A stretch of 64,000 bases of DNA from Euwallacea fornicatus (GCF_040115645.1 NC_089556.1:62001-126000); one strand, 5' to 3'. Counted from the stretch's first letter, positions 50,817 through 63,612 are shown. Program-made: numbers and translations. Notes: generated from the letters alone by a model not told the origin.

Positions 50817-53201
50817 ATGTTTGTAAAACTGGTAAGTGTTGAATTACCCGTGCTTTGTTGATAAGTTGGTTTTTTTATGTTAATGTGCGAAATGATATGA
50901 ATATTAAGTCACGTCTTGTGACGAAATAGTGATCAAAATAAAAATGTGATTTTACTAGATTTTTTAAAACAAATGTAGATCACACAATTTTGCCTCAGTA
51001 GTCGTATTCTCCCACGTGCGTAACCAGTATGACGCAAGTACATCCTAAAGTTTGTATTCAATTTTTAATGCAAATGTACTTGTACGAGGCACTCCTTCAT
51101 AGTTCTCTGAATTTGTTTATCATTTAATAGAAATTTCTATTGTGGGGATGTATAATATGGATTCTTATTTATTATTATTATTTATTGTTCTGAATTATTG
51201 TTATTTACCATTATTTTCCGTAGTGATGATAATTCGCTAACGGTTAACCAACTATATTCGTAAAATGAATGCAAATAAGACCTGGAAGGCTCAATTCATC
51301 TCCTCGGCATGTACAAACAGGAGAGTGACAGAAGAAAAATGAAGATTTTAAAGATAACAAGAGACATTACATTTGTGCTCATGAATATAGGGTTTTCAAT
51401 GAGGGTGGGTGGACTTTGAAATGGAATAAATTAAGCTATGTGTGAGATATTAACGAAATCCTTTTTTATATGAAAGGCCCATGTATGCCATTATATGTGA
51501 AATATAACATTGTTGAAATGTCCGCCGCCACTTCTCAAGGTGGCACGGATCCAAGCGGTCCAATTTTCAATAACGCTGCCTTATAGATCCGGTTAAATTT
51601 GAGCGATGGCCTGGATGATGTTGATTTTAAGGCATCAGTCGATTACGGCTTATTAGCATAAACCTGCAACTTCAGAAAACCCCACAAGAAAAAATCTAGC
51701 AGGGTAAAATCGCACGATCTCGGTGGCCAATTCACGTCACTTCTACGAGAAAGAACTGTACCCTCAAATCGTTCATGCAAAAGGACTATCGTGAAGTCCG
51801 CTGTGTGGCACACATTCTTAGTGGTCAATGTGGTCATAATTATCTAACGGAGTGCAATAAGCATGAAAGTCAAGGACGTTTTTTGTACCATGCAAAGCGA
51901 TAGGTAGACTGTTAAAAGTTCAATATTCCGGTTCGCAAGAACTTAATGGCTTTTACTTTGCAAATTGACACATTTACGTTTATTGTATTGAAGGACAATG
52001 GAGAAATATGAGCATTATAAAAGGTCTGTTAAAAAATAATGAAAATGAAGGCTAAATATTTCTTTTAGCAAATCTAATGAAAACTTCGTAGAACAGTGCA
52101 AAACTCGAATAAAAATTAAATAAACATATAAAATTAAAAAAATGATACTGAAATTATGCTAAATCTCTCCTCGTGTTTCTTTAAAATAAAGCTCAGGGTA
52201 GTGAATATGCTACACTAACCTGAATCAAATATTTTTTACGATCATTTCATCCATCACTCTAATATCCATTACGAATATTAAAATGTCCCATTTATCACTC
52301 AAACGTTATTCATCTAAAACGTAATCCTTACATATCTACTTGAAACATATACAATTGCTACACCTATATGTTATTACATGAAAATTGATCGTATTTCCTT
52401 CTTTATTGCGTAACAAATAATACCAACGTTTCTTAGAATAACAATCTTTCCATTTAAAGTTAAGTTAAATGTCAGCAACAATCATTATTGCAGGCCGTCT
52501 TTGTTTACTTCTCGGGCTGCGCCCTCGCTCAACACCAACAACCCTACCAAGGACCTTTGGCAGGGGGCCAACCAGCTTCACTCTATCCAGCTGGTGTAAA
52601 TCCTCAATCATGCCCGAACTATCCCGACTGCACCAACCCCTTGGTAGCCATTAGCCAAGATGCCAATCCCCAATATGCTCAAGCTACTTCCCAATACCAA
52701 CCTTCTGCTTCCCAATACGAACAACCTGCTCATTACCAACAAGTAAGTTTGAGACACTATTTTTCGCGATTTTACGAGTGCATTTTCGCAGTATCAAGCT
52801 TCAGTTCCTGCCGCGCCATCTCCAGTGTCTCAATACAACCCTGTGTACTCTCAACAATACGCTCCTGCTTCCCGCAGGGAATACAGTTCAGAAGTTCAAC
52901 AAAGATTGGACCGTGGTGAATACATTGGGGATGGTGACTACCGTGGCGAAGGTTTGGCCGAAGCTTTAGCTCCGGGATACGCCGGTATGGTTTAAAAATT
53001 ACATTGAATTTTTGGTCTTAATAATAAAATTCATCTTCTAATTTAGCTCAACCTCAAGCTGCTGTTCAATATAATTCCCCCGTTTATCAGCGGCCTCAGC
53101 AATATAACGCAGTTTCAACTTACCAATCCGCCCAACCAGCTCAGATTCCAGCTGGAGTGAACGCACAGGCCTGCCCCAACTACCCCTTCTGCCACGCATA
53201 A
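50817..53201 (+). CDS. CPCFC: Cuticular protein, CPCFC family (gene 1, 203 aa)
   Basis: Four exons join in phase: 50817-50831, 52494-52742, 52792-52984 and 53047-53201. The total is 612 nt, or 203 residues plus TAA. The 15-nt first exon encodes only MFVKL; exon 2 completes the signal peptide (AVFVYFSGCALA). Two C-X5-C motifs define the family: SCPNYPDC in exon 2, preceded by YPAGV, and ACPNYPFC at the C terminus, preceded by IPAGV. Exon 3 contains the conserved core RLDRGEYIGDGDY followed by EALAP. The rest is Gln/Tyr/Ala/Pro-rich. CPCFC proteins are secreted structural proteins of the cuticle. The next CPCFC gene downstream has the same exon plan. Confidence 0.92.
51500..51840 (-). mobile_element. 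Mariner/Tc1-type transposase fragment in intron 1 of CPCFC gene 1
   Basis: The minus strand encodes HTADFTIVLLHERFEG, then NWPPRSCDFTLLDFFLWGFL and KLQVYANKP, followed by a stop. WPPRSCDxTxLDFFLW is the region around the third catalytic Asp of a transposase type widespread in arthropods. Only the C-terminal third is left, and no inverted ends were found. It is related to, but not the same as, the 29385-29600 remnant. Confidence 0.75.
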
Positions 53202-53291
53202 GAACTGATGACTCCATTAACTTGAAAACTTAGACTGCCAGCTGACAACATGTCATTATCCAAAGTTCCATTTTTTGTAGATAGAATTTTT

Positions 53292-53297
53292 ATTAAA
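53292..53297 (+). terminator. Poly(A) signal of CPCFC gene 1
   Basis: ATTAAA, the common variant signal, lies about 91 bases after the TAA stop. No perfect AATAAA occurs nearby. Confidence 0.4.
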
Positions 53298-56200
53298 ATG
53301 TACCGTACTGTATAACATATATTATATCGTTTTTTTTAGTTGTGTAAAGTTGTATTGTTTTTTTATACAAGAAAAATACAAATGATATTTAAGGTAAGTG
53401 AGCTGATTGTGGATAGTGGATTGATTTCTTGCCAAGCCTCTAAAAAAGGGCACTAAAGATGTTATGTTTTTAGAGGAGAAATACCATTAGTTTCCGCACC
53501 ACTAATCACCTAAAGAATCCAAGTTTCCACCCTTATTGGAGCCACCCTATACAAGCATCGATTTCCCCCCTTTGCACGTCCGTTTCCCATACTCATTTGA
53601 GGAATTATAAAAGTTTAATTAACTCAAAGTTAAATCTCCGAGGAAACGTCGGACTCCCAAAAGCAATAGAACTTGTTTAGTTCAATCAGCGATGGGATGA
53701 CACGATAGACTAAGATGAACTTGCATTAAGGTTGGATCTACTTATTTAACCCTTTAATATCTCGTATAGCGGCCGCGATCGATAAAATGGATCGCCATTT
53801 TTCAATAATTAAAGCGGCGGTGGATCAAATTTAAAACCATATATGGAAAATCATTCTAATAGAGCAGACGATCGATAACGTAAATTTACGATAATAAAAA
53901 TATTACGTTAACTTAAACACTAATTTCGTACTTCAGTGTTAAGTGGAACGCGCAATAACGTAAACAATGTGTACGCTCAATGAGGGTAACAGGAAAAGCA
54001 AAAAATGCACGCTCATCTAGAAATTAAAAAATCCCTATTGATTAGGGTTGTTCAAGAACCATTGGAACGACTAGCAGTATATTGCTGAAAAGGTTCCACA
54101 AGCGCTTTATCCCTCAAATATGAAAATAAATTTACAATCACAAATGTTTCACATATTCATAATTTGAGGATTATCTAATTTGTATATAAAAAATTTCATA
54201 AAAAAACAAAACTTCTTATAAAAGCATTGTTACCAATAGATGATTCACTAAGTCATTCTCCAGAGCAAATATGGGTCAATTTTTGTCATACACACCTCCA
54301 AACGAAACTCCATTAAATCAACTCACGTCTTCTCAAAGAATATTGCCAACTTACCTATGGGTTTGAATCAGGTATCATTACGAGATGCTGTTTGAATTTT
54401 GCATATGGCCTGGAATGCAGTTAATCAGCACATTATTCAAAAATATTGGAACAATCTTTTTTATATCAATGATCAAGATAAAGATGATGCTCCCTTTAGC
54501 ATAATTAGGGAACAACTGCGATCCAATGGTGATGTTCTTACTAGAGCGTTATGGGATGTTCTTGATTTATTGAAAATAGTGCATACCAACATTGTTTGCA
54601 GTCTACCTGCTGTTAATTTATGGAACGAAAACAAGCAGACGAATGACATTAACAAGGAAAAAGACATGGACAGTAAGGACGATGAGGACGTTCCCATTCA
54701 GGTTGGAAATAAAGGAACAGAAGCGCAAGCTATACAGGTTTTAACTAAACTTTAAATTGGACTAAAAGAACAGAAATATCATACACGACTATTTTAGTTC
54801 CTCGTATATTAAGATCACAAAGATTGGAAGACAATGCTAAGCGCCAATTTGCGCAGACTAAAGTTGTAGATTAATTTTCTTCTCATTAAAAGTACTGATC
54901 ATTATTAGAATATTTGTTTATTTTGCTATATAAATGTTTATATGCATTAAACGTTTCTTTAATAAATCATTTGTTATTTAAATCACGTTCACTAATGAAA
55001 ACATTTTGATAATGTGACCCACGCTTAGTTTGAATTATTTTACATTATTAAGCGTCTGGTGTATTTCATTAAGTATCTATTTGCTTCGGATGTACATAAT
55101 TTTAATCAGTTATTTTTTCAAACGCTCTATATATTATTTAAGTAAAAAGTAAACATGTAATTTTCTATTTAACCATTTATAGCAATCAACTTTAATAGAA
55201 CCCTAATATGAAAAAAAATCTTTCCGCCACCTGGGAAATATTTCATTTCAGATTTCTGTGCCAGTAAAAGTTACCATGTGGAAACGAATTAGATTTTTTC
55301 CTTACGAGGTCTATTGACCCATCTATTGACGACTTCCCATTACGGTAGAACCGTTGAGATGGCACTCACACCGACTTTGGTAATAAAAATTACATTAAAA
55401 GCACTCCTAGTTAGGTGCTTTAATTATTACGGAGTAACACTGTCTAAATCTTGCGTAAAAATCTTCACAATAAGGTTGGGAATTGGCCTGTCTTGCAAAA
55501 TGTTTGTCTTTGATATTGTGAAAATGTGGTACTTAAAATTATCAAGATATTTAACGTGAGAAATCAACAAGAATGATCACAATTTCATCTACTTAATAGA
55601 ATTCATTAGCATAAGTGCTGAAGCAGAATCGGAATGTTATATTTCAGTAAATTTATTCGAAATCCTTACAACTTAATTTACGTTCAGTGATACAACCATC
55701 AGTTTATTTTTTTCTTTGGCCTTGATTAGAAAAAGTGAAAGAAATACGTTATTTTTCCTTATTTATGAAACTTATGAAATCGTGATATCATGTTGAACCA
55801 TGAGTTAAAATATGATTCCGTAAGTATGCAGATTAGAGAAAAATACAATCTGTCACAATTTGCAGTTTAATGAAAGGTTTTTCAAAATACCATTGGCTAT
55901 ACAGCTGTCTCATTATTTACATATGAAATGATTACATTGGAATTTGGTAAGACAACTAACGCTCAATGGATGAAAAATTATCAGGGATGTTATATGAATT
56001 TTCTAACAATAAACTTTACTCTTTGTTCAGCCTCAATGCTGCCCTTGGTTTTCGCATAGCTAATTACCTTGTAATTAAAAAAAACATACATTTAAATAAT
56101 TTTATATTAAAATATCAAATGTTGATTATCTGCCTGAAATGCTATTATAATATAACTGTGCGAAAAGCCTTTAAAGTATGCGCGATAGGGAAAATACTAC

Positions 56201-57837
56201 ATGTAGCGAAGTATTTCCTAAAGTTCAAGGGCTTTAACAGTTGTTTACGTAACAAGCGAAGAAAGTAACTATTGGGTAATGTTGCGCACGAGCCGCTGGC
56301 GAGGGCAGCAATCGTACGAGTATTTTAAGAAACTGTCTTACAAGTTACAACCATTATTTTTCCTACAACCATGAACCATATACCGAATAAACTAGGACTT
56401 CACCCCACACTATGGCGTGAACTACTTTTACTTATGTGAAGCTTATATAAAGCAGTTTTTTGAAAACACACTATATATGAACCTTTGAAACTGACCAACC
56501 CTTTTCCAAAAAAAAATGTTGAAATGAGGCCTTGATAACATCAAGGTTCTTTGTTTCTATGGAAACTAACCTGATATTAAAGTTAATACCACATTATATA
56601 ATTTGGCCCTAAAAGAGCTATTACCTTTGTTACATTGATTAATTTTAAAAAAAATTTAAGTGAAACCCACAGTGTTTCAGATTTATCTATCTATTAGAAA
56701 GAACTTATTGCACAATAATACTCGTGGTGTTTTGATGGTTTCAATTTATTAACCCATTTTCAATGGTTGTTTAGTTACTGTGGTTGTAGTAGGTTACAAA
56801 GTATGAATGAATTTTTAGTGGAAAGTATAGTTTTGATAGCCGTAAAGGAGCAAAATTTTTGAATTAAAGGAAGTATTTTAATTTTGACTTAAAAGTTATA
56901 TTATTAGTAAACTTATGTGCGCACGTAATGAAGGTTTATTGAACTCACTGTTCTATAAACAGATTCGTGTAATAAAATCTTGCCTGTAATATTTTTTATT
57001 AATTTTTTCTTAATTATCTAATAAAATTATTATGAAGATGTCACAATAATTGTAAATTTTTAAAAGTGACTAAAAATATTCACACATACACCTTTTAGCA
57101 CGTACGGATATCTGGTTGTCAAGGATCTGTGGTGGCTTCAGGTATCTTTGGAAGTCAGTTGATTCCTCTATCCACAATTGCCTCTTTCTTACTATTTCTC
57201 TGATAACAAAATATGATTCTCACCACTTCTAAATCATTTCCAATCCATGTTTGAATAGAGTTCCCACACTCTAGTATTTCTGGCATTCATATTAGGACTT
57301 CATCGAGTAATTAAGAAATAATTTGAAAACACGAAATTGATTAGAATACTAAAATTAAAAGTTAATATATTGGACAATACCTATCAGCAATTTTTTTTTA
57401 ATTTACTTAATACATAATGCATATACTACATAGGTAGATTTGATTTTCTTCATATTCATTGGTTACAGAGAATTAAGTTTATATAAATAGGCTTTTTAAC
57501 AAGCGCCAACAATAATAAAAATCATTAACTATTTTAACTTAATTACTGAGCATGTGTACTCGCCCCTATTTGTCATTAATTAGTACCATTCATAAATTTA
57601 ATAGGCAAAAAGAAATGGCATCTTTAGCTAAACCTTCCCAATATGACTTCATTTTGACCTCTACTAGGCACCATAATTTATTACAAAATGAGACAAACCT
57701 AGACCTTACGTTACAAATTACACGGAAAAAGTCATAATGCTGATCTAATTAACACCATTGAGAACCACAAAAAATATCTTCATTACGTAGAATCAGCTTT
57801 AAGTTCACGGTCTCAATGGGAGAGTGAACCATGGCAT
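53298..57837. other. Intergenic region between CPCFC genes 1 and 2
   Basis: About 4.5 kb. It contains a Tigger/pogo-like fragment at 54180-54760 and a CG-rich patch at 53765-53830 with GCGGCCGCGATCGAT. The remaining frames, up to about 100 codons, show no recognisable domain. Confidence 0.55.
54180..54760 (+). pseudogene. Tigger/pogo-like (DDE_1) transposase fragment
   Basis: A frame with one internal stop reads VSLRDAV, a stop, then AWNAVNQHIIQKYWNNL (about 54373-54461). This fits the end of the DDE domain in Tigger/pogo and Jerky-type proteins, where an AW-x3-(T/H)I-x2-(C/Y)W motif is typical. It is followed by a long acidic, Lys-rich tail to 54755. The upstream part is in shifted frames. 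The tail region is unusually open, so a domesticated relative is possible, but the stop and frame changes favour a dead copy. Confidence 0.5.
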
Positions 57838-57857
57838 GGGTGGAAAGTGTATATATG
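57838..57857 (+). promoter_or_regulatory. CPCFC gene 2 promoter module
   Basis: GGGTGGAA (57838-57845) is followed by TATATATG (57850-57857). The ATG follows 73 bases after the TATA start. The layout parallels the modules at 50737 and 63613 with a diverged sequence. Confidence 0.6.
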
Positions 57858-57922
57858 GGCCTGTGATTTTTGGTTAAAACATCATTTACATTTCACCAAC
57901 GAGTGGTCAAAAGCACGGCAAC

Positions 57923-60900
57923 ATGTTTCACAAATTGGTAAGTGGAAAAGTGCACAAAACGGTAACGTTACGTTCTATCTAATCGTGAAGTAGGTAAGAG
58001 ATGTATTATGCGATCGCTCTTTGTGGGTAGGTTTACATCGAGGACGGTTCTTCTAGTGTTTGATAAATGTGATGTGAAACTGAAGTGAAGTTTTGATCTA
58101 CGATATACTTGGATTAAGGTCTGAGTAAGATCTTTTAGGCTTGCCAGCAATTTATTCTGATTTTATTGAACTGTGGATGATGTACTGCGTGAGTAAAAAG
58201 ACACAAATTTCAAGTTACTTAATAGTAAATTGCTGCGTTAAGGGTCAAATTATTAATCTAGTATCAACCCTAGTTGCAGGTTAATATTCTCTTTAATAGA
58301 ATGTGGCTTGATATTAATGTTAACAGCATAGTAATAATTTAATCCTAAATGGAGTATAGAAAATCTGCAAGTTTCACTTTATATTATAATGTAGGTACCT
58401 TTTAACATAATCAAGGCCCTAAAATTAGATTTTTTTCCACTTAGAGAAACCATTTGATGAGTGCCTAGATTTTTTAAATCAATGTTTTCCTTCATCAACT
58501 TATTTCGTATTTTCTCACACGTCCACTCAAAACTTTATAAAACGCTTCCTTGAAGCAAAACTCTGCCCTTAGAGACAAATATAAATATGCTGCTAAACTT
58601 TCCCATTTTTATTACTTCAGTATCCCATTTTTATGATTTCGCTTATCATGATCAATTACTTCTTTGTTTATTTTTAATCATTCAGTTCAATTTAAGAAGA
58701 CCGAATTTAACAATCAGTTAATTCAGGTTAATGGCTTTTCGGATCTTTCATTGTGAAATTGGAGGACGTCAGAACCTCACGATCAAGAACTTGCGGTAAC
58801 TGAAAAACAAATGTGTCTTCTAGACGAAATACTTGGCAGATCATTTTAGGATTTAAAGTTGATGAAAAATCGCTATTGCGACTCTGATCAAAGTTTTTAG
58901 TTTGGAAACTAGAACTGACTCATTTTCCGAATGCTGAAAAATTAATTTTACATTACAAGTGATTAAAACTAAGTTTAATTGACCAGAAGGAATTAACCTG
59001 AACTTTTCTTAACGACTAAGCATTGCAAATCAGTTTGATGTTAGCATACCAATGGCTTGAATGTCACTATAACTAGTAACTCCTCTCATTTAAAGGACAA
59101 CTGCATCTAAAATCGCATTCAATTTGGGTTCATTCAAAAGTAGTCAGCAGTCATAACATTTGTTAATAACAGAATTATGAAAGGTGATTCGAATCCATTA
59201 TACCGAGTCGTAGTAAACATCGTCAGTCTCACGGTGTTCAGTATTATCTGTATGTGAAACGAAAGTAAAAGATCCTTAAGAATCAACCGAGCGCGAAGCG
59301 CATTAGGTAATGATAGACGTAACTGCTAGGAAGTCACGAGCAACATATAAAATATAGAGCGAAAAATATTTACTACACTACAATTATATTATTTACAAAT
59401 ACGGTATCAATTTATGCGGGTATGTTCGAATTTGAAAGTTTTGTTCGTTGAGCAGACGTTATTAACCCCATTCCCAGCTTAACGGCCAGGGCGATTACGG
59501 TTTCGTTAGCAATTCCAAAGTATCCCGACGTCGTTGCGTCATTAATTGTCTTGTTAACGGCCGATCTTAACCTGATCTGATTCTACCAAGATGATATTTT
59601 AATTTAGAAAAAACTTAAATGGGCATTAGTTTCTCTTTAGTGAACACATGTGAAAAGCAACAATCACACGATATCAAGGTGGATACAGGGCAGATTCACA
59701 TACTAGATATACCAGTGTTTGAGGCCTTGCCTGACGACGATTCGCCAAATTTACTAATTTGACTTATATCATATTATACTATTTTCTTACTGTAGGTTCT
59801 TCTAAGCTCACTGGCAATAGCAGCGGCGCAATACCAACCTCAGTATCAACAGGCACAGCAGGTACAGTACCAGCAGGCTCAATACCAGCAACCGCAGTAC
59901 CAACGGCAGCCACAATACCAAAATCCCCAGTACCAACAGCACTTGCAACAACAACAACAACAACAACATGAGGGTCTGGTGTCACCCGCTCAATATCCTG
60001 CTGGGGTTGATGCGTCATCGTGTCCCAATTATCCAGATTGCAGCAATCCTTTGGTGACTCTCCAGGCGGTGGCTAAGGCGTCTGACCCACGATATTTGGT
60101 AAGAATTTTTTTTATGAAAAAAAGAACTTTCATTGTGATTTTAAGTGAAGCATAATGAAGTATTTCTTATTGTCTGCAGGCAGAAAATACACCGTCAGCC
60201 CCGCCAAAGGCCGAAAGCCAATATTCTCCGGAAATCCAACAAAAACTAGATCGTGGAGAATACATCGGCGATGGAGATTACCACGGAGAAGGTCTGGATG
60301 AAGCGTTGGCTCCACAAGTAGCAAGTTAGTACAATGTACTTTTAATCACTGTAATGCAAATTCATAATCAAAATTTTCTATCAAATATTGAAATTATGGT
60401 TCCAGTGACGATTTTCAGCATACCGAGTTCCAGATGTTGAACTTCCAGAAACGACACACTCCATATACTGTGTGTTTGAAAAAATTAGAACAAAACTTAA
60501 AAAGGTGAAAACAAACACAAAAATAGTAAAAGAAGTTCTTATAAATATCGTTGAAACGGAGCACCATTATTGAGATATTGCCCTCCAAAGGGATCCTATT
60601 ATTTGAATCTTTTTAAAAATCATTTTCTTTCTGATTAAAATAGCGGAATGAAAATTATAACTAATAATCATACCATATGAGTCTTTAACTTTCATAACTT
60701 TCATCAAAATCAATTATAAATAGGGTAGTTAGAAATCAACCCTTATTCATAATCAATTTTCATGAAACTTATGATATTAAAGACCCTTATAGTAGAATTA
60801 TTACTTACAATTTTTTATTTCATTATCTTAATCACAAAGAAAATTATTTCGAAAAATATCCAAATCATAAGACCCTTTGAAGGGTCATGTTTCAGTAACG

Positions 60901-61519
60901 GTGAATCTATGTTCATCACCTTAAGTTTTGTACTAACTTTTCTAAATACCCTGTATAATATTTGGCTCTTCTATTCGCAGCAGCGGTCCAATATACCACT
61001 GCTTCAAGAAGCCAATACAACTCCCCACAACCCCAATACACATCCCAACCAGGGGCAGGAGCAGTTCAGTATCCCGCCCAACAAGCCGCCTCGCAATACT
61101 CGGCTCAACCTGGAGCCGTCCAATACACCGCCCCACGTGCTGCCACCCAGTATGCTACACAACCAGCGACGGGAGCAGTACAGTACCCCGCTCAACGAGC
61201 TGCTTCACAATATGCCGTTCAACCTGCTGGAGTCCAGTATCAAGCCAGACAAATTGCTTCTCAGTATGTCACCACTCCTCAGTACATAACTGCCTCCCAG
61301 GGTAGCGCTGCTGGGCAATACTACCAACGGGGCCAAAGTGCTCAGTCTACTCTGTTTACTCCTCAGTACGTTAGAGCAGAGACTCCAGTTCACGAGACAA
61401 GAGCCTACAGCCCTGTAGCTAATGTCATTGCTGCTGGTTCGGAGCCTGTAGCTGCGGTGCAACTGCCTGCTGGAGTAGACGTCAATGTCTGCACAAATTA
61501 TCCTTTTTGCCACTCCTAA
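57923..61519 (+). CDS. CPCFC: Cuticular protein, CPCFC family (gene 2, 333 aa)
   Basis: Four exons join in phase: 57923-57937, 59796-60098, 60180-60324 and 60981-61519. The total is 1002 nt, or 333 residues plus TAA. The 15-nt first exon encodes MFHKL and exon 2 continues the signal peptide (VLLSSLAIAAA). I chose this first exon over a nearer ATGCGG|GTATGT at 59414 because it matches the other two genes in length, sequence and promoter layout. Exon 2 is Gln/Tyr-rich (QYQ repeats, a run of CAA codons) and holds SCPNYPDC. Exon 3 has KLDRGEYIGDGDY and EALAP, nearly identical to gene 1. Exon 4 is much longer than in gene 1, with four tandem repeats built on (A/G)VQY...ASQY. It ends with VCTNYPFCHS. 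It should be a secreted structural cuticle protein. Confidence 0.9.
59949..59970 (+). repeat. CAA microsatellite coding poly-Gln
   Basis: A run of CAA codons in exon 2 of CPCFC gene 2 encodes a short glutamine tract just before HEGLVSP. Repeat length is likely to vary between alleles. Confidence 0.8.
60325..60980 (+). other. Enlarged intron 3 of CPCFC gene 2
   Basis: The matching intron in CPCFC gene 1 is 62 bases, while this one is 656. Its right part contains ACCCTGTATAA (about 60949-60959), an end commonly seen in the small transposons of this window, and a paired AAAGGG/CCCTTT motif. An insertion is likely, though I did not find clean inverted ends. Confidence 0.5.
61058..61273 (+). repeat. 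Tandem coding repeats in CPCFC gene 2, exon 4
   Basis: Four imperfect in-frame units of about 18 codons follow the plan (G)AVQYPAQ-x-AASQY-x-x-QP. The fourth is GVQYQARQIASQYVTTP. Gene 1 has no equivalent block, so it expanded after the two genes separated or was lost from gene 1. Confidence 0.8.
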
Positions 61520-61600
61520 ATTAAATATATGTAGGTAGTTCTAAAGCATATTGTGGATATTTATTATTTTTATAATGAATTTAGTAATAATATATTTTTA

Positions 61601-61606
61601 AATAAA
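61601..61606 (+). terminator. Poly(A) signal of CPCFC gene 2
   Basis: AATAAA lies about 82 bases after the TAA stop at 61517-61519, a typical distance. Confidence 0.65.
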
Positions 61607-63612
61607 AAATTCGGGAACTTGAAATTTGAGATTAACTGATCGCTATCCTTGACCTCTATAATGCGTAATGTATCCTTCAAGACTGATTGGACGATTATAG
61701 AGCAATACACTTCCGCCAGGAAAAATGCTTATTTCAGTAAATGACTTTAAATTATTTTCACCAGAATTTTTCTTTTTTAGAAATTTGAGACAGCTATTTT
61801 ACCTGCACCGTTTTGAATTATCAAAGAATTTTCAATAAGCCTCCATTATCGGTCAAATCATGACTGGGCAATACTCTCACGGAAACCCCCCCAGATCTAT
61901 CGAATTGCAACCAAGGTTTCACACGTCATTGGTAATACTAAATTATTCATCCGGTCTCTTAGTGATAAAAAAGTTGATCTAGGCAGTGCTAAAAAACCTC
62001 TTAAGCATTCTTGCATTAGGTGAGGCTGTTGTGCTTTATTTTCCTTGGAGTGATTTATTCATAGGCGTAGAAGAGTGGTTGCGCTGACTCCAAGCGATAT
62101 ATGATCATAAATTTTGACCCAAATGTAGGATAGGTTAACAATACAAGATGTTTCATGAATATACCGACAATCTTTCAGAGTATGTACAGCTCATAAAACA
62201 AATATTTAGTTCGATTAAAGCTATGTCGCAAATCGCTTAATTTTCAAGATACAAAGTGTTTAATTTCTTATTATTTTTTTAAATCTTTTGAATATTTCAA
62301 AAACCGATTGGGATGAGATGAAATTAGGCCCACGCTACGGCGAGATGAATATGCATGTTCAGGAGTAGGCAGAACATTTTCACTTACACCAGTCGCATCC
62401 ATGCGGCTATTCAATCGATGTTTTTAATGGAAAAAACATAGTACCCCGCTGACTTTTTAAATATTTTATCGATTCTTAGCTTTTTTTCCTTTTTGGGAGA
62501 AATTAATTTAATCTTCTCTTAGTAGAAGTAAAGGACATGAAGACAAACATGTGAGAAAAATGCCGCAAAATAACTTTTCTCTAAAGTATGGTTTCGTTAA
62601 ATTCTAAGCCACTTACACATGTAGGAACATTAGATGGCCGCACGGACGCCATTGGTGTGGATGAAAATATTCTGCCTACTCCAAAGCATACACATACATT
62701 TACCCGCCATTGTGTGTCTCTAATTTCATGCCTTTACCCAAGCCGTTTTTAAAATACTTAAAAACATATAAAAAAAGATACAAAAATTAAATACTCGATA
62801 TCTTGGAAACGAAGCGATTTTGTACCTAACTTTATTCGATCGAAATATTTGTTTTCATGAGTTCTACATCCCTTGAAAGATTGTCGTTATGTTTATGAAA
62901 CATACTGTAAATCGAATGTTCATAATGGTTATCTAATGTTGATCTGTAATGAAACAAAAATAATAAATATTTAAACAAACTTTAAGACAATTATGCTGTA
63001 GTAATCAACGGCAATTCACGATATCAATCAGTTTATTTTCAAAATGAGTAACCCCAGGCAGTAGAGGACACATAAGTACATAAATCATTTATGTTTTGTT
63101 ATTATTTTTTAATGGTTTTTTTTATATTTTTTACGAAATCCATATTTTTAAGTTGAAAGCATTTAACAGTTATAAAAAGTGATTATTTGTGACTTTTTTT
63201 TAATAACTCTTCATAAATTTATAGTTCGCCATCTTTTTTAAAAAGTATCGCAAGTATGGTTTAACAAGCGTGTTTCCTTGCCCTTCAATAACTGAACACC
63301 AAAACTGTAAATTATAAAAAAAGCAAACTGTATGACGCAATTGCTAGGTATACACCGTCTGTCCAATTAGCAAAATGAATAATTGGAATTTTCGAATATG
63401 TAATTAAATCAAAATATTATTCAGATAGCAAATACTAATTTATATGAAAAAACGCATCGGTAGAAAACACCTACAAAACCAAAGACATACCTATACCTAC
63501 CTATACAATATCATTGCCAACCCCCCTAATCGGTAAGTCGAGCATGACAAACGCACGTGGGTATGGCAAAGGCATAAAAATGTCACCACTATTACCGTGT
63601 TACAATTCTACA
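61607..63612. other. Intergenic region between CPCFC genes 2 and 3
   Basis: About 2 kb. The middle is occupied by the second foldback element (62144-62907). The rest is AT-rich, without coding frames I recognise. Confidence 0.65.
62144..62907 (+). mobile_element. Long-armed foldback / MITE-like element, copy 2
   Basis: Same orientation and layout as copy 1 at 27090-27977. It starts C-AAGATGTTTCATGAA and ends TATGAAACATACTG, flanked by TA. Inverted arms of about 270 bases include CAAATATTTAGTTCGATTAAAG on the left and the matching inverted sequence on the right. It is shorter (764 against 888 bases), mostly in the centre. No transposase is visible. Confidence 0.8.

Noticed and set aside
59180..59215. 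tRNA-like B-box GATTCGAATCC
   Set aside because: No A-box at the right distance and no cloverleaf pairing can be drawn.
59414..59419. ATGCGG|GTATGT as first exon of CPCFC gene 2, with an upstream TATA-like sequence near 59346
   Set aside because: It would give MRVLLSSL, a possible signal peptide, but the exon at 57923 (MFHKL, GTAAGT) matches the other two CPCFC genes in length, sequence and promoter layout.
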